Source: Cardinium endosymbiont cBtQ1 of Bemisia tabaci (GTDB taxonomy: Bacteria; Bacteroidota; Bacteroidia; Cytophagales; Amoebophilaceae). Taken from it: 64,000 bases of DNA. The stretch covers positions 1 through 64,000 of the forward strand of contig NZ_CBQZ010000005.1 in the NCBI RefSeq assembly GCF_000689375.1, given 5' to 3'. The notes under the pieces are model-generated. The model saw nothing but the letters and a program-made list of their open reading frames with translations, had not been told where the DNA came from and did no database searches. A program made the position numbers and the translations under genes. Below are positions 47,823 through 57,737 of the stretch, one piece after another (position 1 is the first letter of the stretch; each line of letters begins with the position of its first letter).

Positions 47823-48619
47823 GATCTTTTCATTAAAAATTAAGCTAGAACGAATGGTATTTGCTCAATCCTTTATTATTTACAAAAGCACTTTTATCCT
47901 ACTCTATTCCAATCTCCACCTGAGGCCAGTAATCTAGTATATTCCTTATGAATTACCAAATGATCAGGCTGCTGAAAATTTGGGTCTTGTTGAATAATAT
48001 CTTTAGCAATCCCACGTGCTACTTCTAAAATACCAGCGTCCTTAGACAAATCGGCTATTTTTAAATTTAGTAGGCCACTTTGTTGCACCCCCATTAGATC
48101 TCCTGGGCCACGGAGTTTGAGGTCCAACTCAGCTATTTCAAATCCATTATTGGTTTTAACCATTACTTCCATTCGTTTTTTTCCTATTTTATTTAAACGA
48201 TAATCGGTCATCAATATACAATAAGATTGCCCACTACCACGCCCTACTCTGCCACGTAGCTGATGCAATTGGGACAATCCAAATCGCTCTGCGCTTTCAA
48301 TAAGGATTACTGTAGCATTGGGTACATTAATGCCGACCTCTATAACCGTTGTCGCTACTAGAATACGTGTTTCATTCTTTTCAAAACGCTTCATTTCTAT
48401 TTCTTTGGCAGAACCGTCCATCTTTCCATGTATTATGCCAATAGGCGTACCTGGAAAAGCCTTAGAAACAGAAGTATAACCATCCATCAGGTTGTGGTAA
48501 TCCAATACAGCAGAAGCTTCTACAAGAGGGTAAACAATATATACCTGTCTACCTAATAGAAGTTGCTCTTTTATAAGTTGAAAAACTTTTAACCGAAAGT
48601 TTTCATAGTAACGTCAGTT

Positions 48620-48716
48620 TTGGATTAGAAATTAAGAAAAGAGTATAAAAAGCTCCTTTGTGTTTTAAATTTGTGGGATTGAAAAATAATCATAAAAACC
48701 AAAGGAGCCGGATATG
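48620..48716 (+). promoter_or_regulatory. IS982 leader: promoter-like boxes and anti-Shine-Dalgarno hairpin
   Basis: TTGGAT (48620-48625) and TATAAA (48644-48649) are 18 bases apart and could act as a promoter starting near 48656. GCTCCTTTG (48652-48660) is complementary to CAAAGGAGC (48700-48708), which contains the AAAGGAG Shine-Dalgarno sequence six bases before the ATG at 48714. A transcript entering from outside would fold and hide the start, whereas one starting at the element's own promoter would lack part of the blocking arm. The same arrangement occurs in the other IS982 copies. Confidence 0.6.
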
Positions 48717-49520
48717 AATGTATCAAAATTAGTTGAAATATATTACGCTGTTGATGAATTTCTTATAAAATTTATGCCTTATATGGAATCACATTTGTTA
48801 CCTACTTCAGATAGAAAACCTACTAGAACATGTTCACTGACTTTGAGCGAAATAATGACAATATTAATTGCTTTTCATGTAATTGGCTTTAGAAATTTTA
48901 AGTTGTATTATATTCATTTACAACAATTTCATTCTAATGACTTTTGCAAGTTAGTAAGCTATAGTAGATTTATATCCCTAGTTCAAAGAACAGTAGTTCC
49001 ATTTTACTTTTTTTCTCAAAGTCTTTCTAAAACGAGAACAGGCTGTTATTTTATGGATTCAACCGCTATAAAGGTTTGTAATATAAAAAGAGCTTATGCT
49101 CATAAAGTATTTAAGACAATTGCTAGTAAAGGTAAAACTACTACTGGATGGTTTTACGGAATCAAATTAAACTTGATTGTCAATGATTTAGGAGAAATTA
49201 TGAATTTTTCTCTTACTACAGGTAAGTCCAATGATAGATGGCCAGTAGAAAACTTATGTAAAAATTTGATCGGAAAAGTATTTGCTGATAAAGGCTACTT
49301 GAGTAAAGAATTATTTGAAAAACTTATGGGAAAAGGCATAGAACTGATTACTCAAATCAGAAAAAATATGAAAAATGCTTTCATGCCTATCTGGGATAAG
49401 CTAATGCTTCGAAAGAGATCTATCATTGAAACCATTATCGATCAGCTTAAAAATATTAGTCAGATAGAACACTCCAGGCATAGAAGTATACCTAATTTTA
49501 TTACGTCAGTTTCGGATTAG
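48714..49520 (+). pseudogene. IS982-family transposase, 3' end cut by nested IS
   Basis: 268 codons are open, of which about 263 match the 291-residue transposase, including all three catalytic positions. The last 28 native residues (VNLIAGITAYSLKEKK and onward) are replaced by TSVSD because the inner IS982 copy begins at 49503. Activity is doubtful. Confidence 0.9.
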
Positions 49521-50501
49521 ACTTATTGTAAACCAGTTGTATATATATTAGCTATAGCCGGTTTTTTCTCTTTTAGTGAATAAGCTGTAATACCAGCTAT
49601 TAAATTGACAATAAAATTAGGTATACTTCTATGCCTGGAGTGTTCTATCTGACTAATATTTTTAAGCTGATCGATAATGGTTTCAATGATAGATCTCTTT
49701 CGAAGCATTAGCTTATCCCAGATAGGCATGAAAGCATTTTTCATATTTTTTCTGATTTGAGTAATCAGTTCTATGCCTTTTCCCATAAGTTTTTCAAATA
49801 ATTCTTTACTCAAGTAGCCTTTATCAGCAAATACTTTTCCGATCAAATTTTTACATAAGTTTTCTACTGGCCATCTATCATTGGACTTACCTGTAGTAAG
49901 AGAAAAATTCATAATTTCTCCTAAATCATTGACAATCAAGTTTAATTTGATTCCGTAAAACCATCCAGTAGTAGTTTTACCTTTACTAGCAATTGTCTTA
50001 AATACTTTATGAGCATAAGCTCTTTTTATATTACAAACCTTTATAGCGGTTGAATCCATAAAATAACAGCCTGTTCTCGTTTTAGAAAGACTTTGAGAAA
50101 AAAAGTAAAATGGAACTACTGTTCTTTGAACTAGGGATATAAATCTACTATAGCTTACTAACTTGCAAAAGTCATTAGAATGAAATTGTTGTAAATGAAT
50201 ATAATACAACTTAAAATTTCTAAAGCCAATTACATGAAAAGCAATTAATATTGTCATTATTTCGCTCAAAGTCAGTGAACATGTTCTAGTAGGTTTTCTA
50301 TCTGAAGTAGGTAACAAATGTGATTCCATATAAGGCATAAATTTTATAAGAAATTCATCAACAGCGTAATATATTTCAACTAATTTTGATACATTCATAT
50401 CCGGCTCCTTTGGTTTTTATGATTATTTTTCAATCCCACAAATTTAAAACACAAAGGAGCTTTTTATACTCTTTTCTTAATTTCTAATCCAAAACTGACG
50501 T
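49503..50501 (-). mobile_element. IS982-family element, intact inner copy
   Basis: A complete 999-bp element from ACGTCAGTTTCGG to CCAAAACTGACGT, inserted in reverse orientation in another copy of itself within recG. Direct repeats TTATT flank it. It is the best reference copy for this IS in the window. Confidence 0.96.
49523..50398 (-). CDS. IS982-family transposase (intact)
   Basis: A 291-residue DDE transposase starting MNVSKLVEIYYAVDEF, with YFMDSTAIKVC (Asp), GKTTTGWFYGIKLNLIVND, FADKGYLS (Asp), KNMKNAFMPIWDKLMLRKRSI and ETIIDQLKN (Glu). A strong Shine-Dalgarno AAAGGAG precedes the ATG, and it is sequestered in the leader hairpin described for the outer copy. It is probably functional and may be a source of the other copies. 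Confidence 0.95.
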   Translation of the reverse strand: MNVSKLVEIYYAVDEFLIKFMPYMESHLLPTSDRKPTRTCSLTLSEIMTILIAFHVIGFRNFKLYYIHLQQFHSNDFCKLVSYSRFISLVQRTVVPFYFFSQSLSKTRTGCYFMDSTAIKVCNIKRAYAHKVFKTIASKGKTTTGWFYGIKLNLIVNDLGEIMNFSLTTGKSNDRWPVENLCKNLIGKVFADKGYLSKELFEKLMGKGIELITQIRKNMKNAFMPIWDKLMLRKRSIIETIIDQLKNISQIEHSRHRSIPNFIVNLIAGITAYSLKEKKPAIANIYTTGLQ

Positions 50502-52080
50502 TTATTGTCAATTTAATAGCTGGTATTACAGCTTATTCACTAAAAGAGAAAAAACCGGCTATAGCTAATATATATACAACTGGTTTACAATAAGTCTAAT
50601 CCGAAACTGACGTTAGTAGTGTTGCGTCTTAATAGGTTTCCTCCCTGAAGGCAATTCATAAATAGTGGAAAGATCCAAATCACCATAAAAGGTCATGGCC
50701 AAAGTCCTTGGAATAGGCGTAGCTGTCATAATCAGTATATGCGGCGCATAAACTTGATTTTTAATTAAAAGGCCAGCACGTTGTGCGACACCAAAACGGT
50801 GTTGTTCATCTATTATAAAAAAGCCCAGTTCATTAAAAACAACTGCATCACTAAGTAACGCATGGGTACCTACCACAATAGGAAGTAAACCTACCTTCAG
50901 CCGGTATAAAGTATGTTCTCTTTCTTTTTTTTTGGTACTTCCTGTCAGTAAGGCAATATTCAAATTTAAATGTTGCGCAAAAACACGAAAACGTTCAAAA
51001 TGCTGATGAGCTAAGATCTCAGTAGGCGCCATAACCGCCACCTGTACTTTGCTGCTCACCACCATTAACATGGCCAAAAAAGCAACTATCGTTTTGCCGC
51101 TTCCCACATCACCCTGTAAAAGTCTGTTCATCTGCTTTCCAGAACGTATGTCGCGATAAATCTCCTTAATGGCCTGCTTTTGGCCATCGGTCAAATGAAA
51201 GGGTAAATGGTGGTGGTAAAACGCGTTGAACAGTGACAAGTCATTAAAAACTTTACCATTTTGTTTGGTAGAATAAATCTGTTTTTGCTTGAGCAACTTT
51301 AATTGAATATAGAATAATTCCTCAAACTTAAGCCGCCTTCGCGCCTGTCTTAGCACCGATTCGTCATTAGGGAAATGAATATTTTGAAAGGCTTCTTTTA
51401 AAGAAAATAGTTGATAGCGTCTTAATAAATAGTTCGGTAAGGTTTCTTCTATCGTTGTACAGAGCTGGCCCAACAGCTTTTTTTGCAAACACGCAATTCC
51501 CTTTGTATCTAGCTGATGCCGCTTTAGTTTTTCTGTAGCATGATACAAAGGCAATAAGTTATCTTTTTTTTTTTGATAAGCCTCTATAAAACAAACTTCT
51601 GGATGCATTATTTGTATGGGACCTTGTGGTAGAAAAATAGGTTTACCCCAGATACGGTACAATACATTTGGTCTAATTTTTTTTATAATCCAAGAAAAGT
51701 TATGGAACCACACCAATTGTAGTTGTCCAGTTTGGTCTTTAAACTGTGCCACCAGTTTCTTTTTTCCTTTATCAATCTTTTCCAATTTGGTAACGTATCC
51801 CTGCAGTTGTACACTGGAAGTAGTAGGCGTTAAGGATATAATTGTAACAAGACGGCTTCTATCTTCGTATCGAAATGGATAGTGTTTTAAAAGATCTTCA
51901 TAGGTATGTATATTCAGTTCATCTTTAAGGAGACGGGCTTTATCTAGTCCTGTAAGTAAAGTTATATCTCTTGAGAAAAAATTATCCATGGGTACCCCTA
52001 TTTTCTAGATTGTCTTAATCGATTAAACCATTATACTGCTATTCAGCGCACAGTAGCACCTACCCCTTACACTTTCATAT

Positions 52081-52710
52081 TTATCCCCATCCACCCCAGG
52101 AGCATTATAAATAATTTGATTTAAAAAAAGAATATAAGTCTTTACTATCTAGTGGATATGTGGAGAACATATCTTAAAAGGAAGATTGTGTATAATTTTT
52201 TATTAAAACGATCGACTTATCCACTTTCTATTTGGTCTTAAGACGGATCTGTGCGTTTACTCTAGGTGGTAACTTGAAAAGTTTTTAAAATCAATGTCAA
52301 TAACTCAATTTTTATCAATTGGCATATGTTCCGTATTTAGTATATAATTAATTGGATACCAAGTAAATAGATCTATTTTAGACACTATATTAAAATATAA
52401 ATCCATTATAAACAACTTTTTTATGTTTGTTTTACCTAAGCTTTGGCTTATATACTTTTGTATTGATAGCGTGATTCTCGAATTAAAAAGTATTTTTAAA
52501 ATACTGATTATCAAACTTTTATTTCTTTAATCAATAAATAAGTATAAATGCATTTTACTATATTTTTTATAATAAAGTTATTAATACAAAAAGTTTAGCT
52601 AATTCATAATTAACGTTGATAATCAATTTATAAAGTTTAACATAGAAACTATTTTTTATGTATCTCTTGTGACTTTTGTGACTTAAAAAATAAATATATG
52701 ATATGATTAT
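52081..52710. other. Candidate replication origin: DnaA-box cluster beside AT-rich DNA
   Basis: The gene-free interval 52014-52710 contains four 9-mers close to the DnaA box TTATNCACA within 145 bp: TTATCCCCA (52081-52089, one mismatch), the complement of TGTGGAGAA (52159-52167, one mismatch), the complement of TGTGTATAA (52187-52195, perfect) and TTATCCACT (52217-52225, one mismatch). About 450 bp of very AT-rich sequence follows. Genes to the left lie mostly on the minus strand and the next ones to the right on the plus strand. No dnaA is nearby. A 69-codon frame at 52305-52514 is probably chance. Confidence 0.35.
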
Positions 52711-53544
52711 GGATCTGTCGCATCTACATTGAATTTTTCCTAGTTCTCCGGTTTGTCTTAAAAATTGGATATTATGCGGCCATAATCTTGGAAAAGTTTT
52801 CAAAAGTAGAATTCTGTTTTTTAGTTCCGATTAATTGTCCTTTTTGAATGATTCTAATATTTTCTATCCCTTTTATAGTAATGGCAGCAGCATGGAAATT
52901 CTTAAACCCTAGCATAGTCTTTATCCGTTTTTTGATAAACCTGTGGTCTTGCTCGACTCTATTATTCAGGTATTTGTTTTGAAATATTGGAATTTTATGA
53001 TCTTGATCTAGTTCTGTATTTAAAGCATCAAGCGCAGCCTTATTACTACCGCTTTTATCAACTACCACTTTAGAAGGAATATTATTACAGCTGATAGCCT
53101 TACGAAAAAAATAAAGAGCTGCAGACTTGTCTCTACTTTCACTTAGAAAAAAGTCAACTGTATCTCCATAACGATCTACTGCTCTATATAAATAGATCCA
53201 CTTACCATTCATCTTTACGTAAGTTTCATCCATTCTCCAACTACTACTAACTGGGCGTTTTCGTCTTCTTACTTCTTGATCTATGAGGGGAACAAACTTA
53301 ATAACCCATCTTTGTAAAGTGGAATGATCAATCTTTGCGCCTCTGATATGCATCATCTCTTCCAGATCTCTATAGCTTAACGAAAAACGACATTTCATGT
53401 ACACAAATAAAAGAATTAACTCCGGGGATGAACAAAATCCTTTAAAATATGGCAATAATCGAGGCGTAATACTAAACATCTAAACTAAAGTTTTAAACTA
53501 AAAATCTAAATTTAAGGCTTTCTTTACACACATGCGACAGAACC
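52711..53544 (-). mobile_element. IS6-family element, copy E (intact)
   Basis: A complete 834-bp element with both termini. It interrupts the glycyl-tRNA synthetase gene on its right side. The flanking octamers differ (window strand ATGATTAT left, TTTCTTTT right), so it marks a rearrangement junction rather than a simple insertion. The other side is the gene-free AT-rich region. Confidence 0.96.
52772..53479 (-). CDS. IS6-family transposase (copy E)
   Basis: An intact 235-residue protein identical to copy D, with Asp-84, Asp-141 and Glu-176. It is potentially active and able to act on the ends of the defective copies A, B and C, and perhaps on the 184-bp MITE-like unit. Confidence 0.94.
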   Translation of the reverse strand: MFSITPRLLPYFKGFCSSPELILLFVYMKCRFSLSYRDLEEMMHIRGAKIDHSTLQRWVIKFVPLIDQEVRRRKRPVSSSWRMDETYVKMNGKWIYLYRAVDRYGDTVDFFLSESRDKSAALYFFRKAISCNNIPSKVVVDKSGSNKAALDALNTELDQDHKIPIFQNKYLNNRVEQDHRFIKKRIKTMLGFKNFHAAAITIKGIENIRIIQKGQLIGTKKQNSTFENFSKIMAA

Positions 53545-54537
53545 TTTCTTTTTAGCATAGTATGCATGACTCTTTAGGTCAAAGTCTGTTCTAGAGTGAA
53601 TGCCCTCTACCTCTTTAAAGCCAAATGGGAAGCCATATTCAATGTCCACTGCAGCGGCTGCATAATGGGCCAGTTGCTTATGGGGGTGTATATGGATCTT
53701 TTGCGGGTCAATACCCAGGCTGTCATACCAATGTTTACGGGCTTCTTGCCAATAGTCAAACCATTTTTTTTCTGTTCCAGGTTGGATAAAAAACTGCATT
53801 TCCATTTGCTCAAACTCACGCATACGGAAAGTAAATTGACGGGCTATAATTTCATTTCGAAAGGCTTTACCTATTTGGGCAATGCCGAACGGAATTTTCA
53901 TCCGCGCTGTTTTTTGAACATTCAAAAAGTTTACAAAAATACCTTGCGCCGTTTCTGGCCGTAAATAGATGGTTGTACCGTCATTTTGTGCACCCATTTG
54001 CGTAGCAAACATAAGATTAAATTGACGTACAGGGGTCCAATGGGTGGTCTTAGATAGGGGGCATACAATGGTAAAGGCTTGCAGCAGTTGATCTAATCCA
54101 GATAGGTCACCAGTTTGTAAACAGCCTTCCATCTGCTCGATGAGGACTTTTGCTTGAGCTGACTTTCCTTGGGCGACCAATTGCGCAGCATGTTCCTCTA
54201 TCAGTAGATCTACACGGTAACGCTTTTGCGAATCTTTATTGTCTACCATTGGATCTGTAAAACCATCTATATGACCAGAGGCTTTCCAAGTAGTAGGATG
54301 CATCATAATGGCTGCATCAATCCCTACAATATTTTGATGCCATTGGGTCATACTTTTCCACCAAAAGTTTTGTAGATTCCGTTTTAATGCCACGCCATAA
54401 GGACCGTAATCATAAATGGACTGTAAGCCCTCATAAATTTCACTAGACGGGTAAATAAATCCATAAGCTTGTGCATGCGCAATCAATTCTTTAAAGGTAT
54501 GATTAGAATGGTTTAAAGCACTATCTATAGTAGACAT
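53545..54537 (-). pseudogene. glyQS: Glycyl-tRNA synthetase, N-terminal two thirds
   Basis: The frame from 54537 encodes the dimeric, eukaryote/archaea-like glycyl-tRNA synthetase: FKELIAHAQAYGFIYPSSEIYEG, YDYGPYGVALKRNL (motif 1 area), LRPETAQGIFVNF and FRNEIIARQFTFRMREFEQMEM (motif 2). It is cut at about residue 330, just after GIHSRTDFDLKSHAYYAKKK, by IS6 copy E. Class II motif 3 and the anticodon-binding domain (about 160 residues) are missing. Glycine charging is essential, so either an intact copy exists elsewhere or this is a recent or assembly-related break. Confidence 0.92.
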
Positions 54538-54769
54538 CTATCTCTTTAGTTTAAGATGTAAAGTGGTATAAATTTTCTAAGCTTATACAACGAAAATCGG
54601 GATGGGTTGGGTAATTGCAAAGCTAATGATTTTTTTATTAAATTAAAGAGCTGCCTTATATTGCTACCTAAAAACATAACATTTATTTGGGTGGCTATAC
54701 CACCATTTCATCTAAAGTAACATTTGGACATTTCTGCTCTTAAGGATACGATTTTATTAACTTATCGCT

Positions 54770-55546
54770 TTGATACAAATACCCAAAATAAAGAAAAAAA
54801 TTTTTTTTATATCCGATGTACATTTACCACTTCGGCCCAGTGGTACAAATCGTCCTGCTACATTAGAGGATAAAATAATAGATTGGCTACACCATATTAA
54901 GCCACAAACACAAGCATTATTTTTACTAGGGGATATCTTTGATTTTTGGTTTGAATATAAATATCTTGTGCCCAAAGGGGCCATTCGATTTCAAGCAACA
55001 CTTTACGCATTTTATAGCGCAGGCATACCTGTCTATTTTTTTTTAGGGAATCATGATGGTTGGTCTATAGATTACCTCACACAAGAATGTGGGGTACAAT
55101 TGTTTAGGAAACCAGCATCCATTACGCTCGCTAATAAGCGATTTTTAGTTGGCCATGGTGATACGATTAACCCTACTACACGTTATAAGCTATTTCACAA
55201 ATTATATCACAGTGGCTGGCTGCAATTTTTTATGCGGATGCTACCAGCTGATTGGCTATACGGCACCATAGATTGGTATTTTACAAAAAAAAAAGGTAGA
55301 TTGCCCTATTGCAAAGATAAGTATGATCCGCCTTCTGCTTTCGCAGAAAAGGACCCTATATTTCAGTATTGTAAGGATCAGATAGAACCTTTTGATCACC
55401 ACGAATTTTATATATTTGGCCATACACATTGTCCATACATAAAGGCGTTAAACGATTCAAGCAGCTATTGTAATTTGGGAGATTGGGTTTCGCATGATAC
55501 CTATGCTTGTTTTGATGGCGTAGCGCTTTCATTGCATAAATTTTAA
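54770..55546 (+). CDS. lpxH: UDP-2,3-diacylglucosamine diphosphatase-like phosphoesterase
   Basis: A 258-residue calcineurin-like metallophosphoesterase with the five metal motifs SDVHL, GDIFDFWFEYK, GNHDGWS, GHGD and GHTHCP. The pattern GDIFDFWFEYKYLVPKGAIRF is typical of Bacteroidota LpxH, which hydrolyses UDP-diacylglucosamine in lipid A synthesis. The only suitable start is TTG at 54770. Whether this reduced genome still makes lipid A is not shown, but lptB and an LptF/G permease are also present here. Confidence 0.82.
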   Translation: MIQIPKIKKKIFFISDVHLPLRPSGTNRPATLEDKIIDWLHHIKPQTQALFLLGDIFDFWFEYKYLVPKGAIRFQATLYAFYSAGIPVYFFLGNHDGWSIDYLTQECGVQLFRKPASITLANKRFLVGHGDTINPTTRYKLFHKLYHSGWLQFFMRMLPADWLYGTIDWYFTKKKGRLPYCKDKYDPPSAFAEKDPIFQYCKDQIEPFDHHEFYIFGHTHCPYIKALNDSSSYCNLGDWVSHDTYACFDGVALSLHKF

Positions 55547-55635
55547 CCCTATAACCCTTAGGCTATAAGCGTTGAATAGATGCTTCTAAAAATTTTTAAT
55601 GGATACAAACGCATTAACCTGTTGGGTATAAGTAT

Positions 55636-56667
55636 ATGGGAATTTTGAAATATTTTTACATAGATATCGCTGTCGATCTAGGAACAGCTAATACTTTAAT
55701 TATACACAACGATAAAATCGTTGTAGATGAACCCTCTATTATAGCAATAGATAGGAATACCAATAAGATGATCGCAGTGGGGAAGGCGGCTATGCAAATG
55801 CATGAAAAGACACATGATACGATAAAGACTATTAAACCCCTTAGAGATGGCGTAATTGCAGATTACCATGCAGCAGAGCTTATGATTCAAGGTATGATCA
55901 AAATGTTGTCTAAAAGAAAATTAGCTTTTTTTACCCCATTCTTTAATAGAATCATCATTTGTATTCCATCTGGTACCACTGATGTGGAAAAACGGGCGGT
56001 TCGAGACTCTGCTGCTCATACAGGTGCCAAAGAGGTATATATGGTTTATGAGCCTATTGCAGCAGCGATAGGCATAGGCGTAAACATTGGAGAGCCTGTT
56101 GGCTGTATGATTGTGGACATTGGTGGTGGCACAACAGAAATAGCTGTTATATCTTTATCTGGAATTGCCTGTGATCAATCTATTAAAGTAGCAGGTAATG
56201 CTTTTAATAAGGATATACTGGACTACATGCGCAAGCAGCATAATCTAGTGATTGGGGAGCGTACAGCAGAACAAATTAAAATAGCTGTTGGAGCAGTGTG
56301 GACGGATTTATTAGAACCACCAGCTGATTACCCAGTACATGGCAAAGACCTTATGACCGGTATTCCCAAGATTATATCGGTAAGCTACAGAGAAATAGCG
56401 GTTGCCTTAGAAGAGTCGGCTGTAAAAATTGACGATGCGGTCCTAAAGGCATTGGAAATGGCGCCACCTGAATTGGCTTCTGATATATACAAGAATGGTA
56501 TCCACTTAACAGGGGGTGGCGCCTTATTACGCGGTTTAGATAAACGATTGCATAATATAACGAAACTGCCTGTCCATGTTGCAGAGGAGCCTTTACAAGC
56601 CGTAGTGCGTGGTACTGGCATTGCTTTAAAAAATATAGAAACCTATCGCAGTATACTGATGAATTAG
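55636..56667 (+). CDS. mreB: Rod-shape-determining actin homologue MreB
   Basis: A bacterial actin that organises lateral wall growth. The 343 residues show AVDLGTANTLI (phosphate 1), IPSGTTDVEKRAVRDSA, MVYEPIAAAIGIG, the phosphate-2 motif MIVDIGGGTTEIAVISL near 153, and HLTGGGALLRGLD near 288. Length and motifs are complete. MreC is not downstream; the next gene is a broken TolC. Confidence 0.95.
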   Translation: MGILKYFYIDIAVDLGTANTLIIHNDKIVVDEPSIIAIDRNTNKMIAVGKAAMQMHEKTHDTIKTIKPLRDGVIADYHAAELMIQGMIKMLSKRKLAFFTPFFNRIIICIPSGTTDVEKRAVRDSAAHTGAKEVYMVYEPIAAAIGIGVNIGEPVGCMIVDIGGGTTEIAVISLSGIACDQSIKVAGNAFNKDILDYMRKQHNLVIGERTAEQIKIAVGAVWTDLLEPPADYPVHGKDLMTGIPKIISVSYREIAVALEESAVKIDDAVLKALEMAPPELASDIYKNGIHLTGGGALLRGLDKRLHNITKLPVHVAEEPLQAVVRGTGIALKNIETYRSILMN

Positions 56668-57737
56668 TGGCCCGTGGGATCCCTCGCTCTAAATGGCCTC
56701 ATATACCTTTTACTAAAGAATGTGGTTTGTCAAAAAAATATTTGCATGTTTTTGGATAATATGTAGTATAACATTTTTACCCCATGGCATGGCCGATGCT
56801 ACGGTTCAACCTATGACATTCGAGGAAGTACTATCAGCTGCTTCAAAAGAGAATTTTGATATTCTGATTGCTCAAACCACTAAAAAAGGATCTTTGTTGT
56901 CGAATAAGATTTCGAATCTACACATATGGCTTCCTAAAGCGACCTTTATGGTTGCGCAACATAATGAATGGGGAAAAGGCGCTAAAGCACTTGATTTTCG
57001 ATCAGATCCATTTTTTAGATTGACATGGGAATCCAGATCAGTCTTTGATAAAATATTCGAAACCAAAATAAACAACCAACATAATCTGGTCAACCATTTA
57101 ATGGCGACAAAAACCATATCCGACACGCTACAAAAAGTGGTTGCCTCTTATTATGAACTTGCATTGGCCCAAAAGAAATGCGAGCTATCTAATACCTTTA
57201 CTAAAGTTGCTGCCTCTCGGTTAAAAATAGAAGAAAAAAAACTTAGATTGGGTTTGGTCTCTAAAATAAATTATTTAAATGCTGACTTGGCACTAAAAGA
57301 GGCAAATTTAGCCCTATTAGAGGAGCAAGAAGTCCTTAAAGAAAAGCGCCGGAACCTAAATTTAACACTGGGTAGGCCATTAAATGAAGCAATACTAGTA
57401 CAATCTACGATTCCTGTTGAACCCATGTGGGATATGGATGGGGTTACGCCGGAAAAAGTAGTGGACCTAGAAGCGGCTATACAAGCGAAAAAAGTAGCCA
57501 TAGCTGCTACTGAGCTTACTAGAGCCAAGTCTTATCTCCTTTCTTGTTTGAGCCTATCAAGTGATTTCTCAGCTAATCGTTACATATATAATTTACAAGA
57601 TAAGAAGTGGCTCATTCATCCCTCTAAGGGGTTAGTGAATATTGGGGTTAGTATTGACTTAGGTGGTTTGCTACTGATGCCTGCAGCAATTAAAAAAGCA
57701 AGACTAGGCTTAAACAACGAAACATTCAAATTAAGTA

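Larger units (their letters stand above)
48611..50613 (+). mobile_element. IS982-family element in recG (outer copy, itself interrupted)
   Basis: This copy has termini ACGTCAGTTTTGGATTAG (48611) and CTAATCCGAAACTGACGT (ending 50613). A second IS982 copy (49503-50501) sits near its 3' end with TTATT duplicated on both sides. Its own transposase (48714 onward) is identical to the main subtype up to SIPNFI, then runs into the inserted copy and stops after five foreign codons. The remaining codons are at 50502-50594. Confidence 0.93.
47894..51989 (-). pseudogene. recG: ATP-dependent DNA helicase RecG, split by nested IS982 copies
   Basis: The gene starts at 51989 (MDNFFSRDITLLTGLDKARLL) with the wedge domain, Walker A LLQGDVGSGKT near residue 287 and IIDEQHRFG (DExH box) near 394. 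At 50614 it is interrupted after LPSGRKPIKTQHY by an IS982 copy that itself contains another. The gene resumes at 48610 (ENFRLKVFQLIKEQ) and ends at 47894 after GIIHGKMDG, VATTVIEVGINVPNA and HQLRGRVGRG. The 5 bases TAGTA are duplicated at the insertion. Removing the IS restores an uninterrupted helicase of about 697 residues. RecG activity should be lost. Confidence 0.93.

Noticed and set aside
52305-52514. A 69-codon minus-strand frame in the AT-rich spacer.
   Set aside because: It is made of AT-rich codons without family features; long chance frames are common in such sequence.
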